DNA of 64,000 nt from Kaistella gelatinilytica (GTDB taxonomy: Bacteria; Bacteroidota; Bacteroidia; Flavobacteriales; Weeksellaceae), in the NCBI RefSeq assembly GCF_015679325.1, contig NZ_JADPVI010000001.1, positions 1,550,001 to 1,614,000 on the forward strand, in the 5' to 3' direction. The notes under the pieces were generated by a model. The model was not told where the DNA came from. It saw nothing but the letters and a program-made list of their open reading frames with translations, and searched no databases. Below, in pieces: positions 17,569 through 26,811 of the stretch; the first letter of the stretch is position 1, and every line of letters starts with the position of its first letter. The translations under genes were made by a program, and so were the position numbers.

Positions 17569-18603
17569 CTAAATGCTTTTTTCCAGTAAAAAACTGAATT
17601 GAGTTCCCTCCAAATATACACTTTGTACAGAAATATTCTCCCCATGTGCTTCGAGAATGTGTTTTACAATTGCCAAACCTAATCCAGAACCGCCATCTGC
17701 TCTATTCCTGCTCGTTTCTACGCGGTAAAATCTTTCAAAAATCCGCGGTAAAAGTTCAGGTTTGATTCCCATTCCGTTGTCTTTTACTTCGACCAGAACT
17801 TTATTTTTTAAGATATTGGTATGGATGGTAATTTGCGCTTTATTTCGATTGGCGTAATGAATAGCGTTTGAAATTAGATTGATGAGAACCTGCGCGATCT
17901 TGTGTTTATCGGCTTTCACCATTATTTGTGGAGAAGAAGTTTGAAGCTGAACTTTGGAATCTTTTCTTTGAGCCTCCAAATCGAGAAGGTCTATAATTTC
18001 TCTGACTAAAGCATTGATGTCGAAAGTAGTAATGTTTAAAGTAATTTCGCCCGATTCATACTGATTGATCATATCGAGATCTTTCACGATCGTAAGTAAT
18101 CTTTCAACAGATTTATCGATTCGATCCAGATATTTATCGCGAATTGCAAGATTTTCTACGCCTCCATCAATTAAAGTTTCTACATAACCCTGAATGGAAA
18201 AAAGCGGCGTTTTGAGTTCATGAGAAACGTTGCCGATATATTCTTTCCGATAGATCTCCATTTCTTTCATGGTATCCAGTTCGGTCGCATTTTTCTGGCT
18301 GAATTGCGAAACTCTTTCTCCAAGTTCCTGAAAATTTAATTCATTATCGTCTTCTGTGCTGAATTCATCAGGCAAAATCGTAGAAATTCTGCGGATTTGT
18401 TTTTTACCGTAAACATTGAAAAGAGAATCGAGAATGATATAATTGAGAACAAAAATTAACACCACGCAACAGATGAATACGAGATAAAAAGTACGTTGAT
18501 CATGAACAATAATATCTTTCGTATAATCGAAGATCAGCGCAATAAGAGACATTGCAACCGTGAGAAAAATCGAAGCCAGTAACGTTAATTTATGAAACCT
18601 CAT
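17569..18603 (-). CDS. PhoR-like sensor histidine kinase
   Basis: A 344-residue membrane kinase. Two membrane helices (about 9-27 and 39-59) flank a very short periplasmic loop, as in PhoR. HisKA follows with phospho-acceptor His128 in SHELKTPLF, then an ATPase domain with N box ALINLISNAIHYA, G1 box VKDNGMGI, F box IFERFYRVE and G2 box GGSGLGLAI. It lies 9 bases after the response regulator gene, so the two form one operon. The lack of a large sensor domain fits sensing through a partner such as a phosphate transporter. Confidence 0.9.
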   Translation of the reverse strand: MRFHKLTLLASIFLTVAMSLIALIFDYTKDIIVHDQRTFYLVFICCVVLIFVLNYIILDSLFNVYGKKQIRRISTILPDEFSTEDDNELNFQELGERVSQFSQKNATELDTMKEMEIYRKEYIGNVSHELKTPLFSIQGYVETLIDGGVENLAIRDKYLDRIDKSVERLLTIVKDLDMINQYESGEITLNITTFDINALVREIIDLLDLEAQRKDSKVQLQTSSPQIMVKADKHKIAQVLINLISNAIHYANRNKAQITIHTNILKNKVLVEVKDNGMGIKPELLPRIFERFYRVETSRNRADGGSGLGLAIVKHILEAHGENISVQSVYLEGTQFSFLLEKSI

Positions 18604-18612
18604 CTCACAAAT

Positions 18613-19290
18613 TTACACAACTAATTTGTAACCGATCCCTTTGAGCGTTTGAATGGTATTGATCCCTAATTTTTCGCGCAGTCTTCGAATGTGAACATCA
18701 ATTGTTCTTTCACCCACGATGACGTCATTTCCCCAAACTTTTTCGAGAATTTCGTCGCGTTTGAAAACTTTATCGGTATTTGAAGCCAATAAATAAAGCA
18801 AATCGAATTCTTTTTTCGGAAGCATGAATAATTGTCCAGCTTTTGAAACTCTGAAAATATCTTTGTCGATAATTAAATCACCGATTTCTATATTTTTTGA
18901 AGAATCGGAAACCTGCGAAGTCAATTGCAGAAGCGCATTCACTTTAGAGATCAAAACTTTAGGCTTAATGATTTTCACGATGTAATCATTCGCACCGGCC
19001 TGAAAACCAGCAAGCTGAGAAAATTCTTCGCTGCGTGCGGAAAGAAAAACGATCAGCGTTTTCTGTAACTCTTTAATTTTTCTTAGATCCTGACAAGTTT
19101 CAATACCATCTTTTTCGGGCATCATCACATCTAAAAGAATCAAATCAGGAATGATCTGTTTTGCTTTTTCTATGCCTTCATTCCCATTGGAAGCGGTGAA
19201 AACTTCGTAGCCTTCTTTCTCCAGATTATAGGAAAGAATCTCCAAAATATCTTGTTCATCATCAATTAAGAGAATTTTTTTCTGTTTCAT
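18613..19290 (-). CDS. PhoB/OmpR-family response regulator
   Basis: A 225-residue regulator. The receiver domain has the acidic pair Asp10-Asp11, phosphorylatable Asp54 (LLDVMMP) and Lys in NDYIVK. The C-terminal winged helix (about 130-225) has KEFDLLYLLASN and the DNA-contacting ERTIDVHIRRLREKLG. It heads the operon with the sensor kinase and lies back to back with a TonB-dependent receptor gene. Its likely operator is the repeat array at 19385-19417. Confidence 0.93.
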   Translation of the reverse strand: MKQKKILLIDDEQDILEILSYNLEKEGYEVFTASNGNEGIEKAKQIIPDLILLDVMMPEKDGIETCQDLRKIKELQKTLIVFLSARSEEFSQLAGFQAGANDYIVKIIKPKVLISKVNALLQLTSQVSDSSKNIEIGDLIIDKDIFRVSKAGQLFMLPKKEFDLLYLLASNTDKVFKRDEILEKVWGNDVIVGERTIDVHIRRLREKLGINTIQTLKGIGYKLVV

Positions 19291-19318
19291 TTTTACTTTT
19301 TAACCTCTCAAAATTAAT

Positions 19319-19326
19319 CAAATTTA
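19319..19326 (-). promoter_or_regulatory. -7 promoter box of the PhoB/PhoR-like operon
   Basis: The minus strand reads TAAATTTG, a perfect TAnnTTTG match, 29 bases upstream of the response regulator start codon. Confidence 0.4.
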
Positions 19327-19384
19327 ATATTGGAAAACGAGGCTTTTTAAATGTTCATAAATAATTAACACAGACCCTGATCTG

Positions 19385-19417
19385 TTAAAAATTTCTTAAA
19401 GTAAAGTTAAAGCTATG
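19385..19417 (+). promoter_or_regulatory. Putative Pho-box-like operator: three 11-bp direct repeats
   Basis: TTAAAA (19385), TTAAAG (19396) and TTAAAG (19407) recur at an exact 11-bp period, the spacing used by PhoB-family dimers. The array lies in the 182-base region between the divergent PhoB-like and TonB-receptor genes, 27-60 bases ahead of a near-consensus -7 box (TTCCTTTG, 19444-19451). Confidence 0.5.
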
Positions 19418-19472
19418 GCAACACCGAATCATAGTCGTATTCATTCCTTTGCAGAGAAAATAAACGAAAATA

Positions 19473-22262
19473 ATGAATCACAAAATTCGGAAAGCCACCC
19501 TATTCTTTACTTTATTCGCAAGCGGATTTATCTACGCTCAATCTCATATCTTAGAAGGAAGAGTTCTCGATGAAAATGATAATTCGCCGTTGCAAGGTGT
19601 AAAAATTAAAGTAAACAACACAGAATATGTAACTGACTTATCTGGATATTACTCCATTACTTTAGATGCAAATAAAAGCTACACACTTGTTGTAAGTTCA
19701 AATGGTTATCAGAGTAAAGAAATTGGTGATGTGACCATGAAACCTGAAGAAAATACCCATTTGGATATTATTTTAGGAAGAGCCAGTCGTGAAAAAGAAA
19801 TTGAAGGCGTTATTATAAAATCGAGTGCAAAAAAAGAAACGATCGCTTCTACCATTGGTTTACAAAAAAATGCTGGCGTTGTTTCCCAGGTTATCGGTGT
19901 TGAAGCCATTAAAAGAAGTCCGGATAAAAATACGGGTGAAGTTCTGAAAAGAGTTTCCGGAGTAAGTTTGGTCGATGGAAAATATATCGTCGTAAGAGGT
20001 TTATCAGATCGTTACAATCAAGCAATGCTGAACGGAATTCAACTTTCGAGCACAGAACCGGATCGAAAAACATTTTCTTTCGATTTATTTCCTGCAAGTG
20101 TTATCGAAACTTTGGTCATCAACAAAACATTTATCCCCGAATATACCGGTGAATGGGGAGGTGGATTGATTCAGGTGAATACGAAAGACATTCCGAGTAA
20201 GAAATTTTTTAATGCTCAAATCGGCGTTGGTGGAAATACGATCACAACGAATCACGAATTTTTAACGAATAAAGGTGGAAAACTTGATTTCCTAGGAATT
20301 GATGATGGTTACAGAAATTTACCAGCAGGTTTCCCCGCAAAAAATCAGTTCAATATTTTGACTCAAGATCAAAAAACAGATTTCGGTAAAAAATATGTGA
20401 AGAATTTTGGATACGGAACAATTGGTTATCCTGAAAATTTAAGCTTACAGTTGGATGGCGGATTTAACACCAAAGTTTTCGGTAAAGATTTGGGCGTGAT
20501 TGCAGTTTTAAATTACAGCAACAATAAAAGAAGAACCGAAACGAAGAATAGATTCTTCACCATCAATGATCTGAATGCAGATGTCAATTTCGATTACAAA
20601 ACAGAAAAATATAGCAATGACGTCATCTTAGGCGGATTATTGAATTTATCTTTTAAATTTAATGACAAGAATAAAATTTCCCTCAAAAACATTATCACGA
20701 ATACAGGAATCAACAGCGTTTCAATGAGAACTGGAAAAGATTTTGAATTCGATCCGGTGAATGGAACCAATATTAAGGCAAGAGAATTAAGCTTTAAAGA
20801 AACCATTTTTTATAATTCTACTTTGACCGGAAATCACAAATTAGATCTTTTGGGTGGTTTGAATTTCAACTGGTACGGAAGTTTTGGAATTTTAGATCAA
20901 TATGTTCCACAACTGCAGAGACTTCAGTATAATGAATATCCGAATTTAACGGGAAGTCCGTATATCGCACTAGTTTCAAGTGGATTATCGCAGAAATCAG
21001 GAAGTTTCTTCTACTCTACATTAAATGATTATTTATACAACGCAGGTGGCGATCTATCGAAAACATTTGATCTATTCTCTCAAAAACAAACCATTAAAGG
21101 CGGATATTTATTTCAGGTAAAAGACAGAATTTATAATTCCAGACCTTTCTCCGCGCAGATGAACGGTTTTAACCAAAGTATTTTAACGCAATCTTTCGAA
21201 ACGATTTTCAATCCTGAAAATTTCGGTCCAAATTCAGGTCAATTTTCTTTCAATGAAATCTCAGGAAACCAATACCGATACATTGCAAACACTATTTTAA
21301 ATGCAGGTTACATTCAATTCGACAATAATTTCACTTCCTGGTTAAGAGCAATTTGGGGTTTGAGAGTTGAAAATTTCAATCAGTTGGTTGGAAGTACGAA
21401 GATGAGCGATAACCGATACGTGAATTCAGAAGTTACCGATTTCATGCCGGCTGCAAACTTTACGATCAAATTAAATAATAAGATGAATCTTCGTCTTGCG
21501 GGATCTCAAACCGTGGTTCGTCCGGAATTTAGAGAACTTTCGCCTGTTGCTTATTATGATTTTGATCTGGGAGCAACCGTTGTTGGAAATAAAGAGTTGC
21601 AACGCACTAAAATTACGAGTGCCGATATTCGCTGGGAATTTTACCCAAGAAATGGAGAATTAATTTCACTCGCAGGTTTCTACAAAAACTTTAAAAATCC
21701 GATCGAATTATACTTCAATCAATCCGGTGCGGGAACGAGTAATACTTTTAATTTCCTGAATGCTCAAAAAGCAAATGCTTATGGTCTTGAAGTAGAATTA
21801 CGTAAAAAACTCGATTTTATTTCAGCTTTGAAAAACTTCACATTTGGTGGGAATCTAGCCTTGATCGATAACAAAGTGACCGACGAAGCAACGCAAACCA
21901 ATCGCCCAATGCAGGGACAATCTCCTTACACCGTAAACTTCACCCTTCAATATGATGGGGAGAAATCAGGTCTTTCTTCAACCTTACTATTCAATATGAT
22001 CGGCAGAAGAATTCAGTACGTTGGGAATGATCAAATTCCTCCGATCTGGGAAGCGCCGCGACCTTTGTTAGATTTTCAAATTGCTCAGAAAATCTGGAAC
22101 AAGAAAGGAGAAATCAAGTTAAATGTTTCTGATATTTTAAATCAGACCGCAAAATATTACCACGATTTAAACAACAATAAAAAATATGATCGTGCAGATG
22201 CTTTAGCAATAGAAAGAACAACGGGAACCAATATCAGCTTAACAATTGGTTACAACTTTTAA
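19473..22262 (+). CDS. TonB-dependent outer-membrane receptor
   Basis: A 929-residue receptor. A signal peptide covers residues 1-22 (ends FIYAQ). A carboxypeptidase-like regulatory domain follows (about 26-110, GRVLDENDNSPLQGVKIKV), then the plug (about 130-235, with ERVSGVSL-like GEVLKRVSGVSLVDG and YIVVRGLSDRYNQAMLNG) and a 22-strand barrel ending in IGYNF. It imports a scarce ligand with TonB energy. Divergence from a PhoB/PhoR-like pair and a Pho-box-like array suggest a phosphate or organophosphate ligand, which is inference. The next gene is 29 bases away and co-transcribed. Confidence 0.93.
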   Translation: MNHKIRKATLFFTLFASGFIYAQSHILEGRVLDENDNSPLQGVKIKVNNTEYVTDLSGYYSITLDANKSYTLVVSSNGYQSKEIGDVTMKPEENTHLDIILGRASREKEIEGVIIKSSAKKETIASTIGLQKNAGVVSQVIGVEAIKRSPDKNTGEVLKRVSGVSLVDGKYIVVRGLSDRYNQAMLNGIQLSSTEPDRKTFSFDLFPASVIETLVINKTFIPEYTGEWGGGLIQVNTKDIPSKKFFNAQIGVGGNTITTNHEFLTNKGGKLDFLGIDDGYRNLPAGFPAKNQFNILTQDQKTDFGKKYVKNFGYGTIGYPENLSLQLDGGFNTKVFGKDLGVIAVLNYSNNKRRTETKNRFFTINDLNADVNFDYKTEKYSNDVILGGLLNLSFKFNDKNKISLKNIITNTGINSVSMRTGKDFEFDPVNGTNIKARELSFKETIFYNSTLTGNHKLDLLGGLNFNWYGSFGILDQYVPQLQRLQYNEYPNLTGSPYIALVSSGLSQKSGSFFYSTLNDYLYNAGGDLSKTFDLFSQKQTIKGGYLFQVKDRIYNSRPFSAQMNGFNQSILTQSFETIFNPENFGPNSGQFSFNEISGNQYRYIANTILNAGYIQFDNNFTSWLRAIWGLRVENFNQLVGSTKMSDNRYVNSEVTDFMPAANFTIKLNNKMNLRLAGSQTVVRPEFRELSPVAYYDFDLGATVVGNKELQRTKITSADIRWEFYPRNGELISLAGFYKNFKNPIELYFNQSGAGTSNTFNFLNAQKANAYGLEVELRKKLDFISALKNFTFGGNLALIDNKVTDEATQTNRPMQGQSPYTVNFTLQYDGEKSGLSSTLLFNMIGRRIQYVGNDQIPPIWEAPRPLLDFQIAQKIWNKKGEIKLNVSDILNQTAKYYHDLNNNKKYDRADALAIERTTGTNISLTIGYNF

Positions 22263-22291
22263 TACAAAACAATAAATAAATACCTAGTAAA

Positions 22292-23722
22292 ATGAAATTA
22301 AAACATGCTTTTTTGTACCTCTTAACAGGGAGTTTAGCACTTGCATCTTCGTGCAGACAGATTGAAAAAGATGGAGACATCATTAATTCCGGACCTGGAA
22401 ATAACACCGGCGGAAACACAGAAAATTTAATATTATCCGGAAAAATCTCTTCCAGTATTACTTTAAAAGCCAACAATATCTACAAATTGAGAGGTTTGGT
22501 TTATGTAACGAACGGCGCAACTTTAACCATCGAACCGGGCACGAAAATCGTTGGGGAAGCCGATAAAAACGGTGGTTTGATCATTACAAGAGGATCAAAA
22601 ATCATGGCGCAGGGAACGGCAACGAATCCGATTATTTTTACCTCAGAAAAACCAAGTCCGAAACGGGGCGACTGGGCTGGAATCATTCTTTTAGGAGCTG
22701 CACCAACCAATGCTTCATTTAATGGAAAAGCTGGAGTTGGCGAAATTGAAGGCGGCGTAAATGATGCCGACGGAAGCGGACTTTATGGTGGAACTAATGT
22801 GAGCGACAACAGTGGCGTTTTGAAATACGTAAGAATTGAGTACGCAGGTTACGCTTTTTTACCGGACAAAGAAATCAACGGACTTACCTTCGGTGGCGTT
22901 GGTAACGGAACAACGATCGATTATGTTCAGGTTGCGTATGCAAACGATGACAGTTTCGAATGGTTTGGTGGAACCGTAAATTGTACCCACCTCATCGCTT
23001 ACAAAGGTTTAGATGATGATTTCGATACTGATAACGGATATTCAGGAAAAGTACAGTTTGCGATTGGAGTTAGAGATCCTTTGGTAGCCGACGTTTCCGG
23101 ATCGAATGCTTTTGAATCTGACAATGATGCAAATGGTTCATCGTTACTTCCACAAACTTCTGCGATCTTTTCTAATGTTACGATCATTGGTCCAATTCAA
23201 TCTTCGGCAAGTGGTACGAATGCAACAGGAATTAATTCTTTGTTTCAAAATGCTTTGCAAATCAGAAGAAATTCTTCGATCTCAGTTTTCAATTCGGCGT
23301 TTGTTGGTTATCCAGTTGGCTTATTTATCGATGCCTCAAAAGGAACTGCTACCGATAATAATATTGGAACAGGAAAATTAGTTTTTCAGAATAACGTGAT
23401 CACCGGCTGTACGACAAACTTCAAATATGCAGCTTCCGGAAGTGCTCCTACAGGTTGGTCTACAACAAATGTTCAGGATTGGTTTAATCTTCCTGCCAAT
23501 GGGAACTCTGCTTTAGCATTTTCTTCGGACATGAAACTTGCAGGAGCTTATGCACCCTCAGGAACGACGCCAAATTTTTCCCCAGCTTCAGGGTCACCTT
23601 TGTTGACCGGCGGTTTATTTACAAATCCACTTCTAGCCGGTTTTACACCAGTTACTTACAGAGGAGCTGTGAAAGATTCCAATGACTTCTGGTACGCAGG
23701 CTGGACCAATTTTAACTTATAA
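22292..23722 (+). CDS. Beta-helix-like outer-membrane lipoprotein partner of the TonB receptor
   Basis: A 476-residue lipoprotein. The signal ends ALASSC, placing the lipidated Cys at about residue 21. The body is Gly/Asn/Ser-rich with repeated hydrophobic strands (NGATLTIEPGTKIVGE, TNPIIFTSEKP, GVLKYVRIEYAG, TIDYVQVAYAND), the look of a right-handed parallel beta-helix. It directly follows the TonB receptor gene, ends at a strong terminator and is probably a surface-exposed ligand-capture or hydrolytic partner, in the way SusD serves SusC, although it is not SusD-like in sequence. Confidence 0.8.
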   Translation: MKLKHAFLYLLTGSLALASSCRQIEKDGDIINSGPGNNTGGNTENLILSGKISSSITLKANNIYKLRGLVYVTNGATLTIEPGTKIVGEADKNGGLIITRGSKIMAQGTATNPIIFTSEKPSPKRGDWAGIILLGAAPTNASFNGKAGVGEIEGGVNDADGSGLYGGTNVSDNSGVLKYVRIEYAGYAFLPDKEINGLTFGGVGNGTTIDYVQVAYANDDSFEWFGGTVNCTHLIAYKGLDDDFDTDNGYSGKVQFAIGVRDPLVADVSGSNAFESDNDANGSSLLPQTSAIFSNVTIIGPIQSSASGTNATGINSLFQNALQIRRNSSISVFNSAFVGYPVGLFIDASKGTATDNNIGTGKLVFQNNVITGCTTNFKYAASGSAPTGWSTTNVQDWFNLPANGNSALAFSSDMKLAGAYAPSGTTPNFSPASGSPLLTGGLFTNPLLAGFTPVTYRGAVKDSNDFWYAGWTNFNL

Positions 23723-23751
23723 TCTTCAAATATCTTATTAAATTTTTCATT

Positions 23752-23786
23752 AAAAAGAGACTGTCAATTTTGGCAGTCTCTTTTTA
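23752..23786. terminator. Bidirectional terminator
   Basis: AAAAAGAGACTG (23752-23763) pairs perfectly with CAGTCTCTTTTT (23774-23785) around a 10-base loop. It ends the TonB-receptor operon and also faces the barstar gene. Confidence 0.88.
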
Positions 23787-23862
23787 TTTATCGCATTTTT
23801 AAATTCACTTGAAAAAATTCACTCTTTAGAAATTCACTTTTAGAAATTGACCTAAAAGATAT

Positions 23863-24168
23863 TTATTCCTCCGAAGACCCTTCGTCCTCATCCTCATATT
23901 GCACCAAGAAATAAGCAAAAGTAAAATCTTCCAATTCCTCTTCTGCATCTTCTAACGTAACGAGCAAATCTTCGAAAGTTTCTAATTGTTCAACGTTCAT
24001 ATTTACAAATTCCATGTGAAGTGGCATTTCTACAAATCCGGTTAAGGAATCGTAAAGTGCATCTAAATTATCACCGAAAGTTTCGGGAAGTTTTAGTTTT
24101 TCTTTGAGTTGAGCGTAGAAATCTTCGTAATCTCCGAGATCTGTAAAGTCGATATATACTGTTTTCAT
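23863..24168 (-). CDS. Barstar-family ribonuclease inhibitor
   Basis: A 101-residue acidic protein. FGDNLDALYDSLTGF (residues 31-45) matches the barstar helix that plugs the barnase active site, including the two Asp (35 and 39 in barstar numbering); the central Trp of barstar is Tyr here. The C-terminus is rich in Asp/Glu. The gene follows the barnase-like gene on the same strand after 110 bases, so it is the cognate immunity protein in the cytoplasm. Confidence 0.9.
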   Translation of the reverse strand: MKTVYIDFTDLGDYEDFYAQLKEKLKLPETFGDNLDALYDSLTGFVEMPLHMEFVNMNVEQLETFEDLLVTLEDAEEELEDFTFAYFLVQYEDEDEGSSEE

Positions 24169-24203
24169 GTTTGGATGTTGGATGTTTGGTGTTTGGTGTC
24201 GGA
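24169..24203. repeat. TTTGGATG/TTTGGTG simple repeat
   Basis: Degenerate tandem runs of TGTTGGATG and TGTTTGGTG lie between the barstar and barnase genes. Low-complexity repeat with no evident function. Confidence 0.6.
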
Positions 24204-24278
24204 TGCCCTTAATTTATATTTTAAAAAAGTTCAGCAAAAATTAACTTGGTTCTTTTTCCTTTTTCCTTTGCTCTTCTA

Positions 24279-24803
24279 TTACTGTTTTTGAAATGATTTG
24301 TAATGATCTTTGGTAAGAAAAACATCACCATTTTCTGTAAAGACAATTCGGTCTGCATTTCGGTTTCCACAGTTGTAATTAACGTCGGCTTCATAATACT
24401 GCTCATTTCCCGGAAGATTTTTTTCCCGATTGCTAAAGCGGTCTCCACCAATTGCTTTTCCGGGCAAAACGTCGCACAAATTTCCTTTCGATGGAACCCA
24501 GCCACTTTTCTTCGCCTCAGATTTGGTCACATAGTAATCTGGAAGACGGCGCGTCGCTTTCACATAATTGATCACTTTTTTTTCATTCGTCAGTTCGTCG
24601 ATGCCCTCTGTATTTTTGGAAGGAGAAGCATTAACATCTACGGAATTGCCTTTATTATCTTTGTTGTTGGACGCGACTTCTGTATTTGAGGAAGCATCAT
24701 TTTTCTTTTCAAGTCGATAATTCTGAAAAAAATACATTACAAGAAAAGCCGTGAGCAATCCGATGATAAAAAAAAGTCCGAGTTTGATATTCTGTCTGTT
24801 CAT
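24279..24803 (-). CDS. Membrane-tethered barnase-like ribonuclease
   Basis: A 174-residue protein. One N-terminal membrane helix (about 8-26) is followed by a Ser/Asn/Asp-rich linker (about 35-75) and a complete barnase domain (about 76-174). All barnase catalytic positions align: Lys94, Glu138, Arg148, Arg152 and His167 correspond to Lys27, Glu73, Arg83, Arg87 and His102. Cys110 and Cys145 could form a disulfide, suggesting the domain faces the periplasm. It should cut RNA after guanosine. The barstar gene follows, so the cell protects itself. Unlike classical barnase it has an anchor rather than a cleaved signal. Confidence 0.9.
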   Translation of the reverse strand: MNRQNIKLGLFFIIGLLTAFLVMYFFQNYRLEKKNDASSNTEVASNNKDNKGNSVDVNASPSKNTEGIDELTNEKKVINYVKATRRLPDYYVTKSEAKKSGWVPSKGNLCDVLPGKAIGGDRFSNREKNLPGNEQYYEADVNYNCGNRNADRIVFTENGDVFLTKDHYKSFQKQ

Positions 24804-24909
24804 AATTTCAATTTGAAAATGGGTTTATGTGCTGATTTGAATGAGATATTTGAAATTGAAAAATAAACAATCACAAATTCTCAAATTAATGAATTCTCAA
24901 ATTTTCAAA

Positions 24910-25701
24910 TTAATTTCGCCATTCTTCCGGGATATCGCAAACCGGGATCGGTTGAATTTTATGTTGAGCTGCTTTATTCATCCGACTGAAAATTTTAAAA
25001 ACCTCCAAATCACGTCCTGAATAATCGCTTTCTGTTTTAGTTCCCCACTCTTTTTGAATTTTCTCAAGTTCCGGATAAGTTGCACCGATCTGCTGTTCAT
25101 CGGTTCTGGCTTCGTCCCACAATCCATCTGCTGGAATTGCGTTTTGAATAGATTCTACGAGATCTAATGATTTTGCCAAAGCATAAACTTCGGTTTTATA
25201 CAAGTCTGCAATTGGGGAAACATCTACTCCGCCATCGCCATATTTGGTGAAAAATCCTACACCAAAATCTTCTACTTTATTTCCGGTTCCCCCAACCAAA
25301 AGTCCGTTGATCTGGCCGTAATAATATAAAGTCAGCATTCTTAATCTCGCACGTGTATTTGCAAAAGCCAATTTTTCCGCAGGAAATTCTTCATCCTTAA
25401 CATCGAAGGTTTTGTACAATTCTTCAAAAGCCGGACTTAAATTAACCGAAATCGCTTCTACATTTGAAAAACGTTCTTTTAAATGTTCCATGTGTTCCCA
25501 AGCTCGGTTTACTTCATCTGCGTTCTGGCGAATTGGCATTTCAATTAAAAGTGTTTTTAATCCTGTCATCGCGCATAGTGTGGAAACCACGGCAGAATCT
25601 ACTCCACCCGAAACACCCACAACGTAACCTTTTACATTGGCTTTTACCGCGTAATCTTTAAGCCAGGAAACTATTCTTTCTGTTATTTTTTCTGTTTGCA
25701 T
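24910..25701 (-). CDS. nadE: NAD synthetase (short form)
   Basis: A 263-residue enzyme that amidates deamido-NAD. The PP-loop SGGVDSAVV (about 31-39) binds ATP; GTGNKVEDFGVGFFTKYGDGG (split over the family signature around 157-177) and ADLYKTEVYALA match NadE. There is no glutaminase domain, so it uses ammonia or a separate glutaminase. It is divergent from gldB, an arrangement common in Flavobacteriia. Confidence 0.93.
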   Translation of the reverse strand: MQTEKITERIVSWLKDYAVKANVKGYVVGVSGGVDSAVVSTLCAMTGLKTLLIEMPIRQNADEVNRAWEHMEHLKERFSNVEAISVNLSPAFEELYKTFDVKDEEFPAEKLAFANTRARLRMLTLYYYGQINGLLVGGTGNKVEDFGVGFFTKYGDGGVDVSPIADLYKTEVYALAKSLDLVESIQNAIPADGLWDEARTDEQQIGATYPELEKIQKEWGTKTESDYSGRDLEVFKIFSRMNKAAQHKIQPIPVCDIPEEWRN

Positions 25702-25761
25702 GAGATATAAATGGTTTTTAAAGCTTTCAGGATTTAAATTATGTGAATCCTTAAAATTGCT

Positions 25762-25769
25762 TATTTTTG
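25762..25769 (+). promoter_or_regulatory. -7 promoter box of gldB
   Basis: TATTTTTG is a perfect TAnnTTTG match 26 bases upstream of the gldB start codon; no clear -33 TTTG. Confidence 0.5.
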
Positions 25770-25795
25770 CAGTTCTTAAATCTGATGTAAAAATA

Positions 25796-26776
25796 ATGAA
25801 GTTTTTTAAATATTTACTCGTTTCAAGCGTTTTCGTTTTCGGAGTTTTTTCCTGTAAAAAAGATCCGAAAAATCAATGGAAAGTTGAAATCACAAATCCC
25901 GCACAAAAAGTAGAGGCTGTTGATATTTCTAAGGAATTTTATTCCGCGAATGTTCCTTTAGAAGATTTCAAAAAAAAATATCCCTGGTTTCAAGGAACTG
26001 TTCCCGATGAAGATTTCGCAGGAAGAAGAGCAGATCCTGATGAAGCCAAAGTTTACAAAGAAGCCATTTCTAAAATCGATATTGCAAAACTGAATACGGA
26101 ACTCACCGATCTGTTTTCGCACGTGAAATATTATTTTCCTCAATTTAAAGATCCGAAAGTTTTTCTTTATTCATCGGCACTTCAAGGCGTGATGGAACCG
26201 GTTTTTTATCAAACAAAGGAAAATATGGTTTTTATAGATATTACGGGTTTTATGGGAGAAAATAATCCCAATTATAAAGGTTTGGAGCAGTATTTTCAAA
26301 CTTCGATGAATCCGCAGAATATTGTTCCGAAAGTTTCTGAAATACTGGCTGAAAATTTTGTAGCACCGAATACCGATCATCAGAAATTTATCGATGAATT
26401 GATCTATAACGGTAAAATTATGACGTTGCAAGATGCTTTTCTGCCGAATTTTCCGGACTATTTAAAAATGGATTATACTCAGAAACAATATGAATGGGCA
26501 AAAGAAAATGAGGTGAACATCTGGAATTTCTTTGTAGAAAATAACTTGGTTTTCAGTGATGACATTCGGTTGAATGATCGGTTCATTAAACCTGGACCGT
26601 TTTCAAAATTTTACACAGAAATTGATAATGAATCTTCGCCACAAGTTGGAATTTATATCGGATGGCAGATCTGTAAAAAGTTCTTTAAAGAAAAACCTGA
26701 GGCAAAACTCACCGATTTTTTAAAGTTGAGCGCTCAGGAAATCTTTAATCAAAGCCATTACAAACCTAAAAATTAA
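25796..26776 (+). CDS. gldB: Gliding motility lipoprotein GldB
   Basis: From the ATG at 25796 the protein has 326 residues and a lipoprotein signal with FSCKKD (Cys about 20). A longer frame from 25700 would put the signal peptide internally and would start before the promoter box, so it is rejected. GldB is needed for gliding and T9SS function in Flavobacterium johnsoniae. The order nadE / gldB-gldC is conserved in the class. The family also occurs in non-gliding members, so motility is not implied. Confidence 0.9.
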   Translation: MKFFKYLLVSSVFVFGVFSCKKDPKNQWKVEITNPAQKVEAVDISKEFYSANVPLEDFKKKYPWFQGTVPDEDFAGRRADPDEAKVYKEAISKIDIAKLNTELTDLFSHVKYYFPQFKDPKVFLYSSALQGVMEPVFYQTKENMVFIDITGFMGENNPNYKGLEQYFQTSMNPQNIVPKVSEILAENFVAPNTDHQKFIDELIYNGKIMTLQDAFLPNFPDYLKMDYTQKQYEWAKENEVNIWNFFVENNLVFSDDIRLNDRFIKPGPFSKFYTEIDNESSPQVGIYIGWQICKKFFKEKPEAKLTDFLKLSAQEIFNQSHYKPKN

Positions 26777-26811
26777 TTTTAAAAACTAAATCTGGTTAAG
26801 CATAACACTTT

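Noticed and set aside
24303-24689. 128-codon + strand frame
   Set aside because: Antisense to the barnase-like gene, which has all catalytic residues.
24823-24909. CAAATT-rich direct repeats near nadE
   Set aside because: Low-complexity AT-rich sequence with irregular spacing; no element boundaries can be drawn.
25700-25795. Longer N-terminus for GldB
   Set aside because: It would bury the lipoprotein signal inside the protein and would begin upstream of the promoter box.
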